From contig NZ_CP109162.1 of assembly GCF_035920445.1 (NCBI RefSeq), forward strand, positions 1,736,001-1,800,000: a DNA stretch of 64,000 nt, read 5' to 3'. The notes below the pieces were generated by a model, which saw nothing but the letters and a program-made list of their open reading frames with translations, was not told where the DNA came from and did no database searches. This document shows, in pieces, positions 18,890-28,086 of the stretch. Each line of letters opens with the position of its first letter. The first letter of the stretch is position 1. Position numbers and translations under genes: made by a program. Source of the stretch: Nocardia sp. NBC_01730 (lineage in GTDB: Bacteria > Actinomycetota > Actinomycetes > Mycobacteriales > Mycobacteriaceae).

Positions 18890-19311
18890 CCGAACCGGGC
18901 TCGAAAAGTCGAACCTTCATGCACATTCGAACGATGCCGAGGCGGGCCGTGCGATTAACTTGAAATCGATTCCGTCACGAGGGGATCTATGGCGAATCCA
19001 ATCACCCACCTCGGCTGATAGAGACCGAGGCAGCGGAAGCTGCACCCTCAACTGTGCGCAGGCCGGCTCTGCTCGACGGCCCAGGCGGCGATCTGGGTGC
19101 GCGATTGGCGGATTGTGCACCGCAGTCGGGCACAGGCACCGATGACTCCCCCGGACATCCAGCTAACCGGCCGAGAACAGGCAGTAGTCGACGCTGCGCT
19201 ATCCGCAGTGCTGGGCCCCGATGACGACGCGTCGGTGGACATTCTCGCTACCAGACCACTTCGCCTGCGCTTCTCGGCAACCCGCCCCTGGACAGGACCG
19301 CTTCGACCAGC
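18890..19311. other. 422-bp stretch before the kinase remnant
   Basis: No clear gene is seen. A short plus-strand reading at 19143-19336 (MTPPDIQLTGREQAVVDAAL) may be part of the damaged N-terminus of the following sensor gene. Confidence 0.35.
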
Positions 19312-20119
19312 ATGTGGCAACTGCGGTCCAGCGTGAGCAGCGCAGTGTCGATACACATCGAGGAGCGCACGATCGACGTCACCATCACGGCACCGGAGGC
19401 CCCCGGTGAGCCAGGCCCCACCACTCGAGCCGTGATAGCTGCACGACGCCCCCGCCCGGAGCCGTATCGGGCCGCTGTCGCCGATCTGCTCCATGATCTG
19501 AAGAATCAGCTCGTCGCCACTCGGCTTGCTATATCGCAATCTGCCGAAAGCCGAACTGGCCGCCTGGAACAACAGCTCGCTGCGAGCCGCCACCTCGATG
19601 AGGCGCATGCACTCGCGGCACGGCGCCGCGACCTCCCTGCTGATGCCGGCCAACTCAGACAGCGTCGAACTGGGCGCCTTCCTCCGGCAGTACGCCGCTG
19701 CCGCACTCCCCCGATTGCCGGCCAACATCTCACTGTCGGTGCCGGAAGCCCGTACCGCAGTTCGCGTCGCGATCGACGTACCCGCACTGGCCGCGGTACT
19801 GGACAACCTCATGACCAACGCGATCGAGGCGCTGCCGCAAGGAGGTTCGATCGCGCTGGCTTGGACTGCTGACAAGTATGAAGCTGTTGTCGAGATCATG
19901 GACAGCGGACCGGGCGTGCCGCCTGATGTCGTCACCGCATTGAACTCGGGGCAGCGTATCGGTAGCACTAAACCCGGGGGAAACGGACTTGGCCTGCTGG
20001 GGGTTCGTTCACTGCTGTCCAGAGTCGGCGGACAATTCCACGCCGCGCCTACGGCGTCCGGCACCGCATGGCCAATTGCCTTGCCGGTAGCCATGGCGAC
20101 CACATCGGAGCTCCCATGA
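19312..20119 (+). pseudogene. sensor histidine kinase, frameshifted and N-terminally truncated
   Basis: One frame holds the phosphoacceptor region VADLLHDLKNQLVATRLAIS. After about 19540 the sense moves to another frame with the ATPase domain: LDNLMTNAIEALPQGG (N box), MDSGPGVPPDVV (G1) and GGNGLGLLGVRSL (G2), followed by a normal end and stop at 20117-20119. Sensor segments are missing. The stop overlaps the start of a response-regulator fragment, which is how an original two-gene operon would have looked. Confidence 0.7.
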
Positions 20120-20308
20120 ACCAGCGGCTGGCCGGCATCCTTGTCCTCGTAGCCGACGATCAGAGTGACGTGGCTCGCACACTGTGCCGGCCGCTGCAGA
20201 AAGCTGGCGCACGAATTCATTTCGTCGCCGACGGGCAGGCCGCGCTGGAAATATGGTTTATACACACGCCTTCGACATCATCCTCGTTGATATGAAGCCG
20301 CCGACATC
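20116..20308 (+). pseudogene. response-regulator receiver domain, N-terminal remnant
   Basis: The start overlaps the kinase stop. It reads GILVLVADDQSDVARTLCRP with the acidic pocket residues, then GARIHFVADGQAALE. After a frameshift near 20253 comes YTHAFDIILVDMKPP, which includes the phosphorylatable Asp. At about 20309 the sequence changes abruptly into a PfkB-type kinase fragment. The rest of the regulator, including any output domain, is deleted. Confidence 0.7.
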
Positions 20309-20632
20309 GCCGAGGGCTGCCGGATCCCGCTCGACGCGGGCGCGGGACTGCTCGCCGTCACACTGGGCGCAGAGGGTGCGATCATCGCCACCCCCGAAGG
20401 CACAGACCGTGTCCTGGCCTTCGCGGTCGACACTACTGGCTGCGGTGACGCATTCTCCGCCGGATTCGTCTACGCCACGGCCATCGGCCGCACACCGCGC
20501 GCCGCCGCGGTCCTCGGCAACGCCGCGGCCGCACTCGTCGCACAAGGACTCGGCAGCGACTACGGCGATTTCGACTTCTCGTCGGCCGACGCGTTCGCCG
20601 AGCGAACCCCGACTCGGCCGGAATCCGGATAG
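20309..20632 (+). pseudogene. PfkB/ribokinase-family carbohydrate kinase, C-terminal remnant
   Basis: An open frame without its own start reads LLAVTLGAEGAIIATPEG and FAVDTTGCGDAFSAGFVYAT. The latter is the ribokinase family's second signature with the catalytic Asp. It ends normally at TAG 20630-20632. About two thirds of the enzyme is missing. It is fused to the response-regulator remnant by a deletion junction near 20309. Confidence 0.75.
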
Positions 20633-20793
20633 CAGAAATTCTCGATCAGCGGTCGAGTCGTCGCGGACGCCGGGTGGTCGATCTCCTTCGGCCATGAATC
20701 TCAGCAACGCGATGAAAGCCATACCCGTCGTCTCTGGGTGATGCGAAGCTCGCGGCCAACGACTCGGCCGACTCACAAGAAGGTAAGGACGTC

Positions 20794-21348
20794 ATGTCCG
20801 AGTTCGACTATCGCGATCGAGTGTTCGTGGTCACCGGCGGTGCCGGTGGCAGCAGTATGCGCGAATCGATATGCTCGTGAACAACGCGGGGCATGACGAG
20901 TAGCAAACGTTTCGACACACGCAGTGTGGAAAGCATCGAGCTGGAAATTCGGCGCAACACAGTGGCGCCACTCGCATTGACCCGGCTGGCGATCCCGCTG
21001 CTTCGTCAATCGGAGGATCCTCGAGTGGTGACGAATGTGTCGGCGGGCGCGATCTTCCCGCTCGGCGAAACACCGATCTACACGGCGTCGAAATTCGGGT
21101 TGCGCGGCGCGATGCTGGCGATCGGACTCGACCTGAAGGCCAGGGGAATTCACGTCGGATCTGTCATGCCTTCAGCGACCGACACCCCGATGTTGCGCCA
21201 AGAGGTCATCGACGGTGGAAACAGCTTGCAGTTCCAGGATCCTCCGCAGCATCCGCGTGCCGTCGTCGCGTCGATTGCACGGCTGCTGGATTCTTACCGG
21301 CACCCCACCATGCGCGTCCCGCTGCTCTCCGGACCAAGGACGAAATAG
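20794..21348 (+). pseudogene. short-chain dehydrogenase/reductase with internal deletion
   Basis: The ATG at 20794 follows AAGGTAAGGA. It opens with the Rossmann start RDRVFVVTGGAGG. The helix and strand that should follow are deleted, and RIDMLVNNAGHDE (the NNAG motif) appears out of frame. From about 20893 a third stretch gives VTNVSAGAIFPLG and the catalytic IYTASKFGLRG (Tyr/Lys), ending at 21346-21348. A protein of 151 residues could start at 20893, but it would lack cofactor binding. Confidence 0.7.
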
Positions 21349-21355
21349 GCGGTTT

Positions 21356-22246
21356 TCATGCCCGACACTTTGCGAGATCCAGACTCATGATGAACGTACG
21401 CAGGTGCCGGTCGACCTCTTCGGGATTCTTGATCGAACTCAGATGTCCTGCGCCGGGGATGATTACGAGCTGTGCACCCGAAATGCTCGCGGCAGCACGG
21501 GTTTTGTGCCGAAGAGGAATGAATCGATCATCATCGCCCGCAACCACCAACACGGGAGTGGTCCCGAGCGTGGCCAACCCTGCGCTGTGGTCGCACAGGG
21601 CGGTGTCGGCGATCAATGCCAGCAGACTCATGGTTCGCAAGGATGTGACGAGTCGGCGCGCGCGGTAGATGTGCGCGGTCCGTGTACGCGGACCGGTGCC
21701 CGCCTGGCTGCTCGAGTCGTATGTCGGATGTCGTCGCTCGCTGGTATCGGTGAGCAGCTGGCGCAGCGGTGGTACCACCCACCAGAGCGCTCGGACCAAC
21801 ACACGGGTCGCGAAACCGGGCAGCCGCAACGCGATTTCGCCCCATCGGGAGGGGACGGTGTCCAACAATGCGACGCCCACGATGCGGGTGCCGAACAGTT
21901 CGGGTCGATGCGCCGCCAAGGCACACACGGCCATACCTCCCAACGAATGCGCGACCAGAACCACCGGTCGATCGGGCGCGACGGAGTCGATGATCGCGGC
22001 GATGTCGAGGCCGAGTTGGCTGACGGTAGCGTAGTCGACCGGGGATTCGTCGGAGCGGCCGTGACCGCGATGGTCGAATAGGACGATCATGCCCAGATCC
22101 GCGAGTGTCTTGCGCTGCCGACTCCAGTAGACAAGTGCAGTGTTGATCCCGCTGACGAAGATGATGACTCGCCCGGCGTCGCGATCGCCGTCGAGCTCGA
22201 CATGCAGTCCGGTGCCATCGTCGGCGAGTACCCGAGTTTCGTTCAT
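21356..22246 (-). CDS. alpha/beta-hydrolase
   Basis: The product has 296 residues; the ATG at 22244-22246 is preceded by AAGGTGGG. A classical fold is seen: IIFVSGINTALVYW, LFDHRGHGRSD, the nucleophile elbow VLVAHSLGGMA, the acid in VVAGDDDRFIPL and the histidine in IPGAGHLSS. It is complete, with no signal peptide. Substrate is unknown. It is divergent from the glycosyltransferase gene at 22359 and shares its AT-rich upstream region. Confidence 0.88.
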   Translation of the reverse strand: MNETRVLADDGTGLHVELDGDRDAGRVIIFVSGINTALVYWSRQRKTLADLGMIVLFDHRGHGRSDESPVDYATVSQLGLDIAAIIDSVAPDRPVVLVAHSLGGMAVCALAAHRPELFGTRIVGVALLDTVPSRWGEIALRLPGFATRVLVRALWWVVPPLRQLLTDTSERRHPTYDSSSQAGTGPRTRTAHIYRARRLVTSLRTMSLLALIADTALCDHSAGLATLGTTPVLVVAGDDDRFIPLRHKTRAAASISGAQLVIIPGAGHLSSIKNPEEVDRHLRTFIMSLDLAKCRA

Positions 22247-22278
22247 GCCCCCACCTTTGCCTCAGTGATGCATAAGCG

Positions 22279-22318
22279 TGATCATTGTAATTTATCCTCG
22301 CTATAATTCGTGATCAGC
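22279..22318 (+). promoter_or_regulatory. AT-rich divergent control region with TATAAT
   Basis: Between the divergent hydrolase and glycosyltransferase genes lies a TATAAT at 22302-22307, flanked by two direct copies of GTGATCA (about 22279 and 22310). The repeat pair, on either side of a -10-like box in otherwise GC-rich DNA, looks like a regulated promoter. No -35 at ideal spacing is seen. Confidence 0.35.
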
Positions 22319-22358
22319 ACTCAGTGGGTGCGTTGGATCCAATCGAGGGGGTTAGCGC

Positions 22359-23456
22359 GTGATCGTGCACCTTACTGATGTCTTCGCTCCCCGCGTCGGC
22401 GGCATCGAGGTTCAGGTCGAGCAGCTGGCGCGCGCCCAAACAGCTGCGGGCGAGGAAGTCCATGTGATCACTGTGACCAGCGGGACCAACGACGATGTGG
22501 CACTGCCGTACCGGGTGCATCGCATCACTCGGGCTGGGCACCTGCGTTCGTTGTTGCTGCGCCTGCGACCGCAGGTGGCGCATGTGCATCTGAGCGTCTA
22601 TTCACCGTTCGCGTTGCGCTCCGTGAGACAGTTGGGGCTGCTCCGGATTCCGACCGTGATGACGGTGCACAGCATGTGGGACGCGCCGGTGCGGGCGTGT
22701 TATAGCCTGATCGGAAGGGCCGGTGACTGGCGACGCCGGTTCGTGCTGACTGCGGTGAGCACAGTGGTCGCCGACCAGGTCGCCCGCGCGTTGCCCGGGA
22801 CCGCGACAGTCGTTGTTCCCAATGGCGTCTCACTGGCATTGCAGCAGAACACCTCTCGCCTATCGGGAGAACTACATGTTGTCTCTGTCGGACGGTTGGT
22901 GATTCGTCGGCAACCGCTGATCCTGCTGAAAGTCCTTCGGATGGCGCAGCAACGGCTCGATGGCGAGGTCGCAGTGCAGGCCACCGTTGTCGGCGCCGGT
23001 CCACGGACGGACGCGATGCGGCGGTACCTGCATCGACATGGCATGACTGGGTGGGTGCATCTGGTCGGGGTCCAGGATCAGCACACCATTCGTGACATCT
23101 TGTCCACCGCGGATGTCTACCTGAACGTGACCAGTCGCGAAGCGTTCGGTCTGGCCACATTGGAAGCGCGCACCGCGGGGCTGCCGGTGGTCGCCCGATC
23201 CGGTACAGGGGTGGCCGATTTCGTCGAGCACGGCCGCGAGGGTTTGTTGGGCGACACGGCAGCCGAGCTGGTGACGGCCTTGGTACAGCTCGGGCGCGAC
23301 ATACAGCTGCACCACCGGGTGGCCGCACACAACCGCACGGTGGCACCGTCGAAACACAGTTGGCCGGTCGTGCTGAATCGGCTTCGCCATTGCTATGACG
23401 AGGCGGAACGTCGAGCGTGCATGTCCCGCGCGACGGCGGCGGAGAGGGCCGCCTGA
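22359..23456 (+). CDS. GT4-type glycosyltransferase
   Basis: The product has 365 residues with a GTG start. GT-B fold landmarks are the N-terminal acceptor loop DVFAPRVGGIEVQVEQLA and, in the C-terminal half, TADVYLNVTSREAFGLATLE followed by GLPVVARSGTG, the E-x7-E nucleotide-sugar site of GT4 enzymes. No membrane segment is seen. It probably adds a hexose to a lipid or glycan acceptor. Its stop overlaps the next gene's ATG (TGATG), so the two glycosyltransferases form a translationally coupled pair. Confidence 0.88.
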   Translation: MIVHLTDVFAPRVGGIEVQVEQLARAQTAAGEEVHVITVTSGTNDDVALPYRVHRITRAGHLRSLLLRLRPQVAHVHLSVYSPFALRSVRQLGLLRIPTVMTVHSMWDAPVRACYSLIGRAGDWRRRFVLTAVSTVVADQVARALPGTATVVVPNGVSLALQQNTSRLSGELHVVSVGRLVIRRQPLILLKVLRMAQQRLDGEVAVQATVVGAGPRTDAMRRYLHRHGMTGWVHLVGVQDQHTIRDILSTADVYLNVTSREAFGLATLEARTAGLPVVARSGTGVADFVEHGREGLLGDTAAELVTALVQLGRDIQLHHRVAAHNRTVAPSKHSWPVVLNRLRHCYDEAERRACMSRATAAERAA

Positions 23457-24325
23457 TGATTTCGCCCGTGCATGTTGCCCGGATCTCTTTGAGCAACGTT
23501 GATCATCTGCGCAAACGGTTCGGCAACGCCACCGTTGCCGGCCTGACTCGCGACGTGACCAGGGCGGCCCGGCTACTGCGGCGCGACCCGGCTCCGCGGA
23601 TGGTGCCCGCGCGTGCCGAACGCGTCGTCGTGACACTGTCGACCGTGCCGCAACGACGCAGGCACCTGCGCCCGGTCCTGCGCAGCCTTCTGGACCAGAC
23701 CGTCCCTGCCGATCGGCTGCTGCTGGCCTGGCCGCGGCATTCGCTCCGGTCGGGGGTTGCCTACCCCGACCCGCCTTCGCTGCCCGCCGGGGTGGACATT
23801 GTGCGGTGCGAGGACGAAGGTCCGGCGACGAAGTTGCTGCCCGCGCTGCGGGCGGAGCCGAACGCGGTGCTGGTGGTCGTCGACGACGATGCGATCTACC
23901 CTGAGACGTTCCTCGAGGACCTGCTCGCCGCCCATCGCCAGGTTCCGACCGCAGCGCTGGGATTGCGCGGCCAGTATGTCCGGTTCGGTTGTGACCCAAG
24001 GTATCTCGGGCATGTTTGCGGGACGGCAGTGCTCGAGCACGTCCCGGTCGACGTGTTGATGGGCATGTGGGGATATCTGATTCCGCCCGGATCGCTGGAC
24101 GAGGCTGTGCATGAATTCGAAGGTTGGCCCGACGAGGTGCGGTGGCAGGATGATGTGTGGATCTCCGCGCATCTGGCCCGGCGGCGAGTGTCGCGGCTCG
24201 TGGTACCCGTGAGCGGCACGCCACTCGAGTCCACCGGTGCGTTCGTGGGAGCGTTGCATCACACGGTGAATCGCTCCGGCCACAACGAGGCGGTAGCGTT
24301 CGAGACGTTCAAGACATGGTGGTGA
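23456..24325 (+). CDS. putative glycosyltransferase (GT2/GT-A-like)
   Basis: The product has 289 residues. The ATG overlaps the previous stop. The core has VVVTLSTVPQRRRHLRPVLR as a Rossmann-like start and LVVVDDDAIYPETFLEDLL, a DxD-type metal/nucleotide-sugar motif, then YLIPPGSLDEAVHEFEGWPD and WQDDVWISAHL, where GT-A enzymes hold the catalytic acid. It looks like a soluble GT-A transferase of an uncharacterised family. It ends 17 bases inside the convergent CocE gene, so the 3' ends overlap. Confidence 0.75.
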   Translation: MISPVHVARISLSNVDHLRKRFGNATVAGLTRDVTRAARLLRRDPAPRMVPARAERVVVTLSTVPQRRRHLRPVLRSLLDQTVPADRLLLAWPRHSLRSGVAYPDPPSLPAGVDIVRCEDEGPATKLLPALRAEPNAVLVVVDDDAIYPETFLEDLLAAHRQVPTAALGLRGQYVRFGCDPRYLGHVCGTAVLEHVPVDVLMGMWGYLIPPGSLDEAVHEFEGWPDEVRWQDDVWISAHLARRRVSRLVVPVSGTPLESTGAFVGALHHTVNRSGHNEAVAFETFKTWW

Positions 24326-25808
24326 CGATCGGCAGCACCACCGCGCTCGGTCTGCGCGGGTCGTGGAAAATCTCCTGCTCCACGACCTCGCGGTGGCGAG
24401 CAAAGCGGGGCACCGCGGCACCACAGACATGCACTCGGAGTCGATGGCCTGCAGCGAATTGGTGGGCTGTCGGCCACAATTCGACCTCGATCCTGCCCGT
24501 TGTCTCGAGACCGACCCGGCGCACGCCCTCACAGATGTTGTACGAGCGACCGTTGGGATGCACATCGCACAGCCGCACCACGAAGTCTGCGCCCGTCGGC
24601 GGACTGCTGTGGAAATACAGCCGGGCCGTCGCGGTGCCGATCACCTCCACCGGCTCGCTCAGCGGTTCGCTGGTGTAGGTCAGCAGGTCTGAGCGAGTCT
24701 CGATCCTGCGGCAGTCCTCGGGTCGAGAATGGCCGACGATCACCGGCCCTCGCGGTGCCGGGGTTGCGTCGGCGGGGTCGTAGCGATAGCAGTCACGGCC
24801 AGACTCGTCGGGGCCATTTCGGGCCAGTCGACCGGCCGTGTGCAAGAACCATGGGACCGGGCGGGTTCCGGGTGGGGGCCAGTTGGCGTAGTCGCGCCAT
24901 TGCCGTGCACCCGTGACGAACAGCCGGATAGGAAGCTCCCGCAAACCCGTGCGGTCACCGCACAGATGCGCCCGGAACCATTGCCGTGCTTCGCGGTTCG
25001 CGGTGAGAAACAGCTGTGGGTGATAGTGCCCCCACGGCCCGACCGTCAGGTGTGGGGTGCCGCCCGCCGCCCGCAGCGCGAGAAAGTCGCGAATCAGACC
25101 GGGCAGGAAGATGTCGTACCATCCGCCGACCAGATGCACCGATGCCGCGACGCCGGATCGAGGCACATGGCTGTGATCCAATCCTGCTCGCAGCGGGCTG
25201 CCCGGCCCTTCGTCGGCGATGACGGCTTGGTAGAACGGCACCGTTCTACCTCCGGTCGCCACGTCGAGTTCGGCCGCGGGCCGACCGGACGCAATGGCCC
25301 GACGCGCCCGCCTGGGCGCCAACAGTGCGGTGGTGAAGCTGTGGTTGGAGCACCAGATGAGCACCGACTCCAGCGCGGTCGACCCGCCGGTAAAGATCGT
25401 GTCGGCGATCGACGACGCCGCCACATGCACTGACATCGCGCGTAATTCGGTCACGTCGGCCGTAATAGCCCAGTGTGCGAACCCCATCGCGCTCATGCCG
25501 TGCAACGCGAGAGGCCCATGGAACCAGGGTTGTGCGCGCAGCCACGCCACCGTGGCAAGGCCGTCCTCGCGCTCAGTACTCAAAGGCAACACCTCGTCGC
25601 AGGATCTGCCGTCCTGCACGACGACCTGGAAACCGTGTCGAGCGAAGTAGCAGCCGTAGAGGATGCCCATCGGGCGGCGGCCCATCGGCGACCGAACCAG
25701 GATTGTCGCCTGTGCCGGGCTGTTGGCGGGCAGGTAGAGATCGGCGAGCAAGAGGGTGCCGTCAGCCATCGGGATGGACAGATCGCGTTCGATACGAATG
25801 TCAAACAT
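24309..25808 (-). CDS. CocE/NonD-family serine hydrolase (X-Pro dipeptidyl-peptidase type)
   Basis: The product has 499 residues; I chose the ATG at 25806-25808, which begins 8 bases inside the end of the PIG-L gene. The catalytic domain has the nucleophile in LALHGMSAMGFAHWA, the acid in LVGGWYDIFLPG and the histidine in TVGPWGHYHPQ. The second half is the beta-sandwich of CocE enzymes (VEVIGTATARLYFHSS). The family cleaves esters or amides; members include cocaine esterase and cephalosporin acylases. Context with deacetylase and acyltransferase genes suggests acyl-group removal from a glycolipid or thiol conjugate (inference). Confidence 0.88.
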   Translation of the reverse strand: MFDIRIERDLSIPMADGTLLLADLYLPANSPAQATILVRSPMGRRPMGILYGCYFARHGFQVVVQDGRSCDEVLPLSTEREDGLATVAWLRAQPWFHGPLALHGMSAMGFAHWAITADVTELRAMSVHVAASSIADTIFTGGSTALESVLIWCSNHSFTTALLAPRRARRAIASGRPAAELDVATGGRTVPFYQAVIADEGPGSPLRAGLDHSHVPRSGVAASVHLVGGWYDIFLPGLIRDFLALRAAGGTPHLTVGPWGHYHPQLFLTANREARQWFRAHLCGDRTGLRELPIRLFVTGARQWRDYANWPPPGTRPVPWFLHTAGRLARNGPDESGRDCYRYDPADATPAPRGPVIVGHSRPEDCRRIETRSDLLTYTSEPLSEPVEVIGTATARLYFHSSPPTGADFVVRLCDVHPNGRSYNICEGVRRVGLETTGRIEVELWPTAHQFAAGHRLRVHVCGAAVPRFARHREVVEQEIFHDPRRPSAVVLPIVTTMS

Positions 25809-26550
25809 CGCGCCGCACAAACCATTCCGTGCCGAGTACCCATCGGAACACCGGCTGCGGCAACCGCAGCAGAGCGGCCAACGTGCGCACTCCGTCACCG
25901 CCAGCTGCCTGGCTGGCGTGCGCGGCCATGCTCGCCCGCTTGCCTGCTGCGTAGCAGCGTACGTTCACCCGGTGAGTGATCGCGCTGCCGGGCGAGTAGC
26001 TGCTGGCGAGCCGGTCCGGCGTCAGCCCGGTCGGTGTCAGGCGAAACAGGGCGGCGATCCGGATCGCCCGCAACAGCATGTCGCGGTCGACGGTGGCTTC
26101 CAGCAGTACCGGGGTGCCCGCGATCCGTGCCGCGAGCGAACCCACGTGATGCAGATGAACATGGTCGGGATGCCCATAGCCCCCCGCCGGGTCGTAGGAC
26201 GTGACCAGCTCGGCGCGCTCCTCGACCAGCAGTGCGGCAATCCGCTCCGCAGCCTGCTCGACCGGCGTAGCGGAGAACGAGTCCGGTACGGCACCATCCG
26301 ATCCGGAATCGCCGTAGCCGAGGAACTCCACCCGAGCGCAGCCGAGGGCGGCCGCCGAGTCCATCGTTTCCCGTCGCCGTCGCGCACCGAGTTCGGTCCC
26401 GGCAGGCGAATCCGTGAGTCCCGCTTCACCGTCTGTGGCGACCACCAGGACGACCCGATGGCCCTCGGCGGCCAGGCGCGCCATCGTGCCCGCAGTCAAC
26501 AAGGACTCGTCGTCCGGATGGGCATGCAGGAACACGCAGGTCGAGCTCAC
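25801..26550 (-). CDS. PIG-L family deacetylase (MshB/Mca-like)
   Basis: The product has 249 residues with a GTG start. Zinc-ligand motifs are FLHAHPDDESLLTAG (residues 8-22) and YGHPDHVHLHHVG. The family removes acetyl groups from N-acetylglucosaminyl compounds, including mycothiol precursors (MshB) and mycothiol S-conjugates (Mca). A dedicated N-acetylglucosaminyl-lipid role is equally possible given the neighbours. Both ends overlap their neighbours in the same operon (start within PlsC's last codon, stop over CocE's start). Confidence 0.9.
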   Translation of the reverse strand: MSSTCVFLHAHPDDESLLTAGTMARLAAEGHRVVLVVATDGEAGLTDSPAGTELGARRRRETMDSAAALGCARVEFLGYGDSGSDGAVPDSFSATPVEQAAERIAALLVEERAELVTSYDPAGGYGHPDHVHLHHVGSLAARIAGTPVLLEATVDRDMLLRAIRIAALFRLTPTGLTPDRLASSYSPGSAITHRVNVRCYAAGKRASMAAHASQAAGGDGVRTLAALLRLPQPVFRWVLGTEWFVRRDV

Positions 26551-27287
26551 GAGACCTGCCCGCGGCGCGTAGCGTTCTCCTTGGCGTCCCGCGCCGCGGC
26601 CTCCTCTGGGCCGGGTGCGGTTCCTCCGAGATGCTCAGGCTGCCACCACTTCTCGGTACCAGAGCACGGGTACTCGCGTTGTGCACAGTCCAGCAGTGCC
26701 TGCATATACACGCGCAGCTGCTCGGTGACCTCCGCGGGGTCGTCGTGGAGTGTCGGGCGCAGCGGTTCGCCGATGAGGACGGTGATGGGCAGCAGCGGCT
26801 GTATCAGCTCGCGCCGGTCCTTGGTCCACAACCGGTGCGTTCCCCACACCGCCACAGGGATCAACGGCACGCCGGCCGCGCCCGCCAGCCGCACCGCGCC
26901 GGTCCGCAGCCGCTGGACGGTGAACGACTGGGCAATAGTGGCCTCAGCGAACACGCCAACGACCTCGCCGGACTTCAGTGCGTCCGCGGCTGCGTCATAT
27001 GCCGCGCCTCCCCGCTCGGGCCGGACCGGAATCTGTCGCAGGCCGCGCATCATCGGCCCGTACACCCGGTGGTCGAACAACTCCTGCAGCGCCAGGAACC
27101 GCACGCTGCGCCCGGATGCGCCCAAGGCGACTGCGAACGGGTCGAGATAGGACACATGATTGGCGACGATCACCGCGCCGCCCGCCGCGGGGATGTTCAC
27201 GTCGCCACGGATTCGGATCCGCAGCCCCAGCGCCCGCGACGCCGCCCTGACGGCAAGAATCACTGCGGGATAGATGACATCACCCAT
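26547..27287 (-). CDS. PlsC-type 1-acylglycerol-3-phosphate acyltransferase
   Basis: The product has 246 residues starting at the ATG 27285-27287 (MGDVIYPAVILAVRAASRAL). The acyltransferase block I is IVANHVSYLDPFAVAL (NHxxxxD); block II is VRPERGG; block III is VFAEATIAQSF where most relatives have EGTR, so the substrate-phosphate contact is altered. VPLIPVAVWG is block IV. It is the first gene of the PlsC–PIG-L–CocE operon. A palindrome (27379-27394) lies upstream. Confidence 0.88.
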   Translation of the reverse strand: MGDVIYPAVILAVRAASRALGLRIRIRGDVNIPAAGGAVIVANHVSYLDPFAVALGASGRSVRFLALQELFDHRVYGPMMRGLRQIPVRPERGGAAYDAAADALKSGEVVGVFAEATIAQSFTVQRLRTGAVRLAGAAGVPLIPVAVWGTHRLWTKDRRELIQPLLPITVLIGEPLRPTLHDDPAEVTEQLRVYMQALLDCAQREYPCSGTEKWWQPEHLGGTAPGPEEAAARDAKENATRRGQVS

Positions 27288-27378
27288 ACCGCGACAATCT
27301 AGCGTGTCGGTCCCGAAATCTTCGCTCGGTACCTCGCTTCCGGAACGCAATGAACCTACAAGATACGGACGGCTGCCC

Positions 27379-27394
27379 ACGGACTATTGTCCGT
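27379..27394. promoter_or_regulatory. palindrome upstream of the plsC-type operon
   Basis: ACGGAC-TATT-GTCCGT is a perfect inverted repeat about 90 bp before the acyltransferase start; a further copy of ACGGAC occurs at about 27375. Its position fits an operator for the three-gene operon, but it also lies near the end of an ISL3 remnant and could belong to that. Confidence 0.35.
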
Positions 27395-27429
27395 AGTTGG
27401 CCTTCTGTCCCGGTTTGCCCCCGCCGACC

Positions 27430-27740
27430 AGTAGTTTTCGAGGGTGTCTGTTGGGTGGGCGGTCTGGTCGGAGGGCAAACGGGGCCTCCGACGGGGCTGT
27501 TGCTATAAGGCAGGGTGAGGCCAGCGACCGCGGCGTCGTGGTCCTGGTCGATGCCACAACAGGAAAGGATCGAGTTCCGGCAGCCGAGCCTCGCGGACCT
27601 GCTTCATTCACGAATCCAGGTCGTTGCCACGGCGCTCGGTCATCGGCTGTGCGAATTCGCTGACAAGCTGGCTGAATCGGTCATTTCCGGGCATGCGGCG
27701 AGGAGTTTGCCAACGTGAGCGGCGCCCTTCGGGCAGGTCC
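27430..27740 (-). mobile_element. ISL3-family transposase, C-terminal remnant
   Basis: Read on the minus strand with frame changes: KLLAACPEM, FAQPMTERRGNDLDS, a stop, then MKQVREARLPELDPFLL and DHDAAVAGLTLPYSN. This is the end of the DDE domain and the well-conserved tail of ISL3-family transposases. The catalytic region and the terminal repeats are absent. It separates the lipid operon from toxin/immunity debris and is a likely agent of that rearrangement. Confidence 0.65.
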
Positions 27741-27799
27741 GCCGGCCGGGTCACGATCCACGTTCGAGCGCTGTCGCATCGGGCTGCGTCGCTAGAGGC

Positions 27800-28084
27800 T
27801 CATGGTCGCGTCTTTCGTGCCCGTGCCCACTGAAGTTCGAATTCTTGCTGGGAGATGTGTTCGGCTTCGAACTCGGGTTGGCTTGCTATCTCTTCGGGGG
27901 GTGCGATCGGGATCTCGGCGATGCCGGCGGTGGCTGTTTCGTGGGTATCGTCGGCCCATTCGGCGTGGCCGTCGCGGTAGGTTTGGACTCGGCGTGTTTC
28001 GTAGTTGTCGTCGCTGACTTCGTGGAAGTAGTGGACGGGCTCGTCGTCGAAGTCGTGGTGCCAGGTGACTTTCACGTACCGCAC
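27800..28084 (-). CDS. DUF6881-family protein (possible immunity protein)
   Basis: The product has 94 residues and starts MRYVKVTWHHDFDDEPVHYF; DDNYETRRVQTYRDGHAEWA and an acidic C-terminal part follow. This is the compact DUF6881 fold, common in actinobacteria next to polymorphic-toxin genes. The gene is complete and begins two bases after the stop of another minus-strand frame (28087-28308), as an immunity gene would follow its toxin. The biochemical role is not known. Confidence 0.8.
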   Translation of the reverse strand: MRYVKVTWHHDFDDEPVHYFHEVSDDNYETRRVQTYRDGHAEWADDTHETATAGIAEIPIAPPEEIASQPEFEAEHISQQEFELQWARARKTRP

Positions 28085-28086
28085 GC

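Noticed and set aside
22872..24224. Long minus-strand frame opposite the glycosyltransferases
   Set aside because: Arg/Pro/Ala-rich antisense frame, no motif; the coupled plus-strand genes are convincing.
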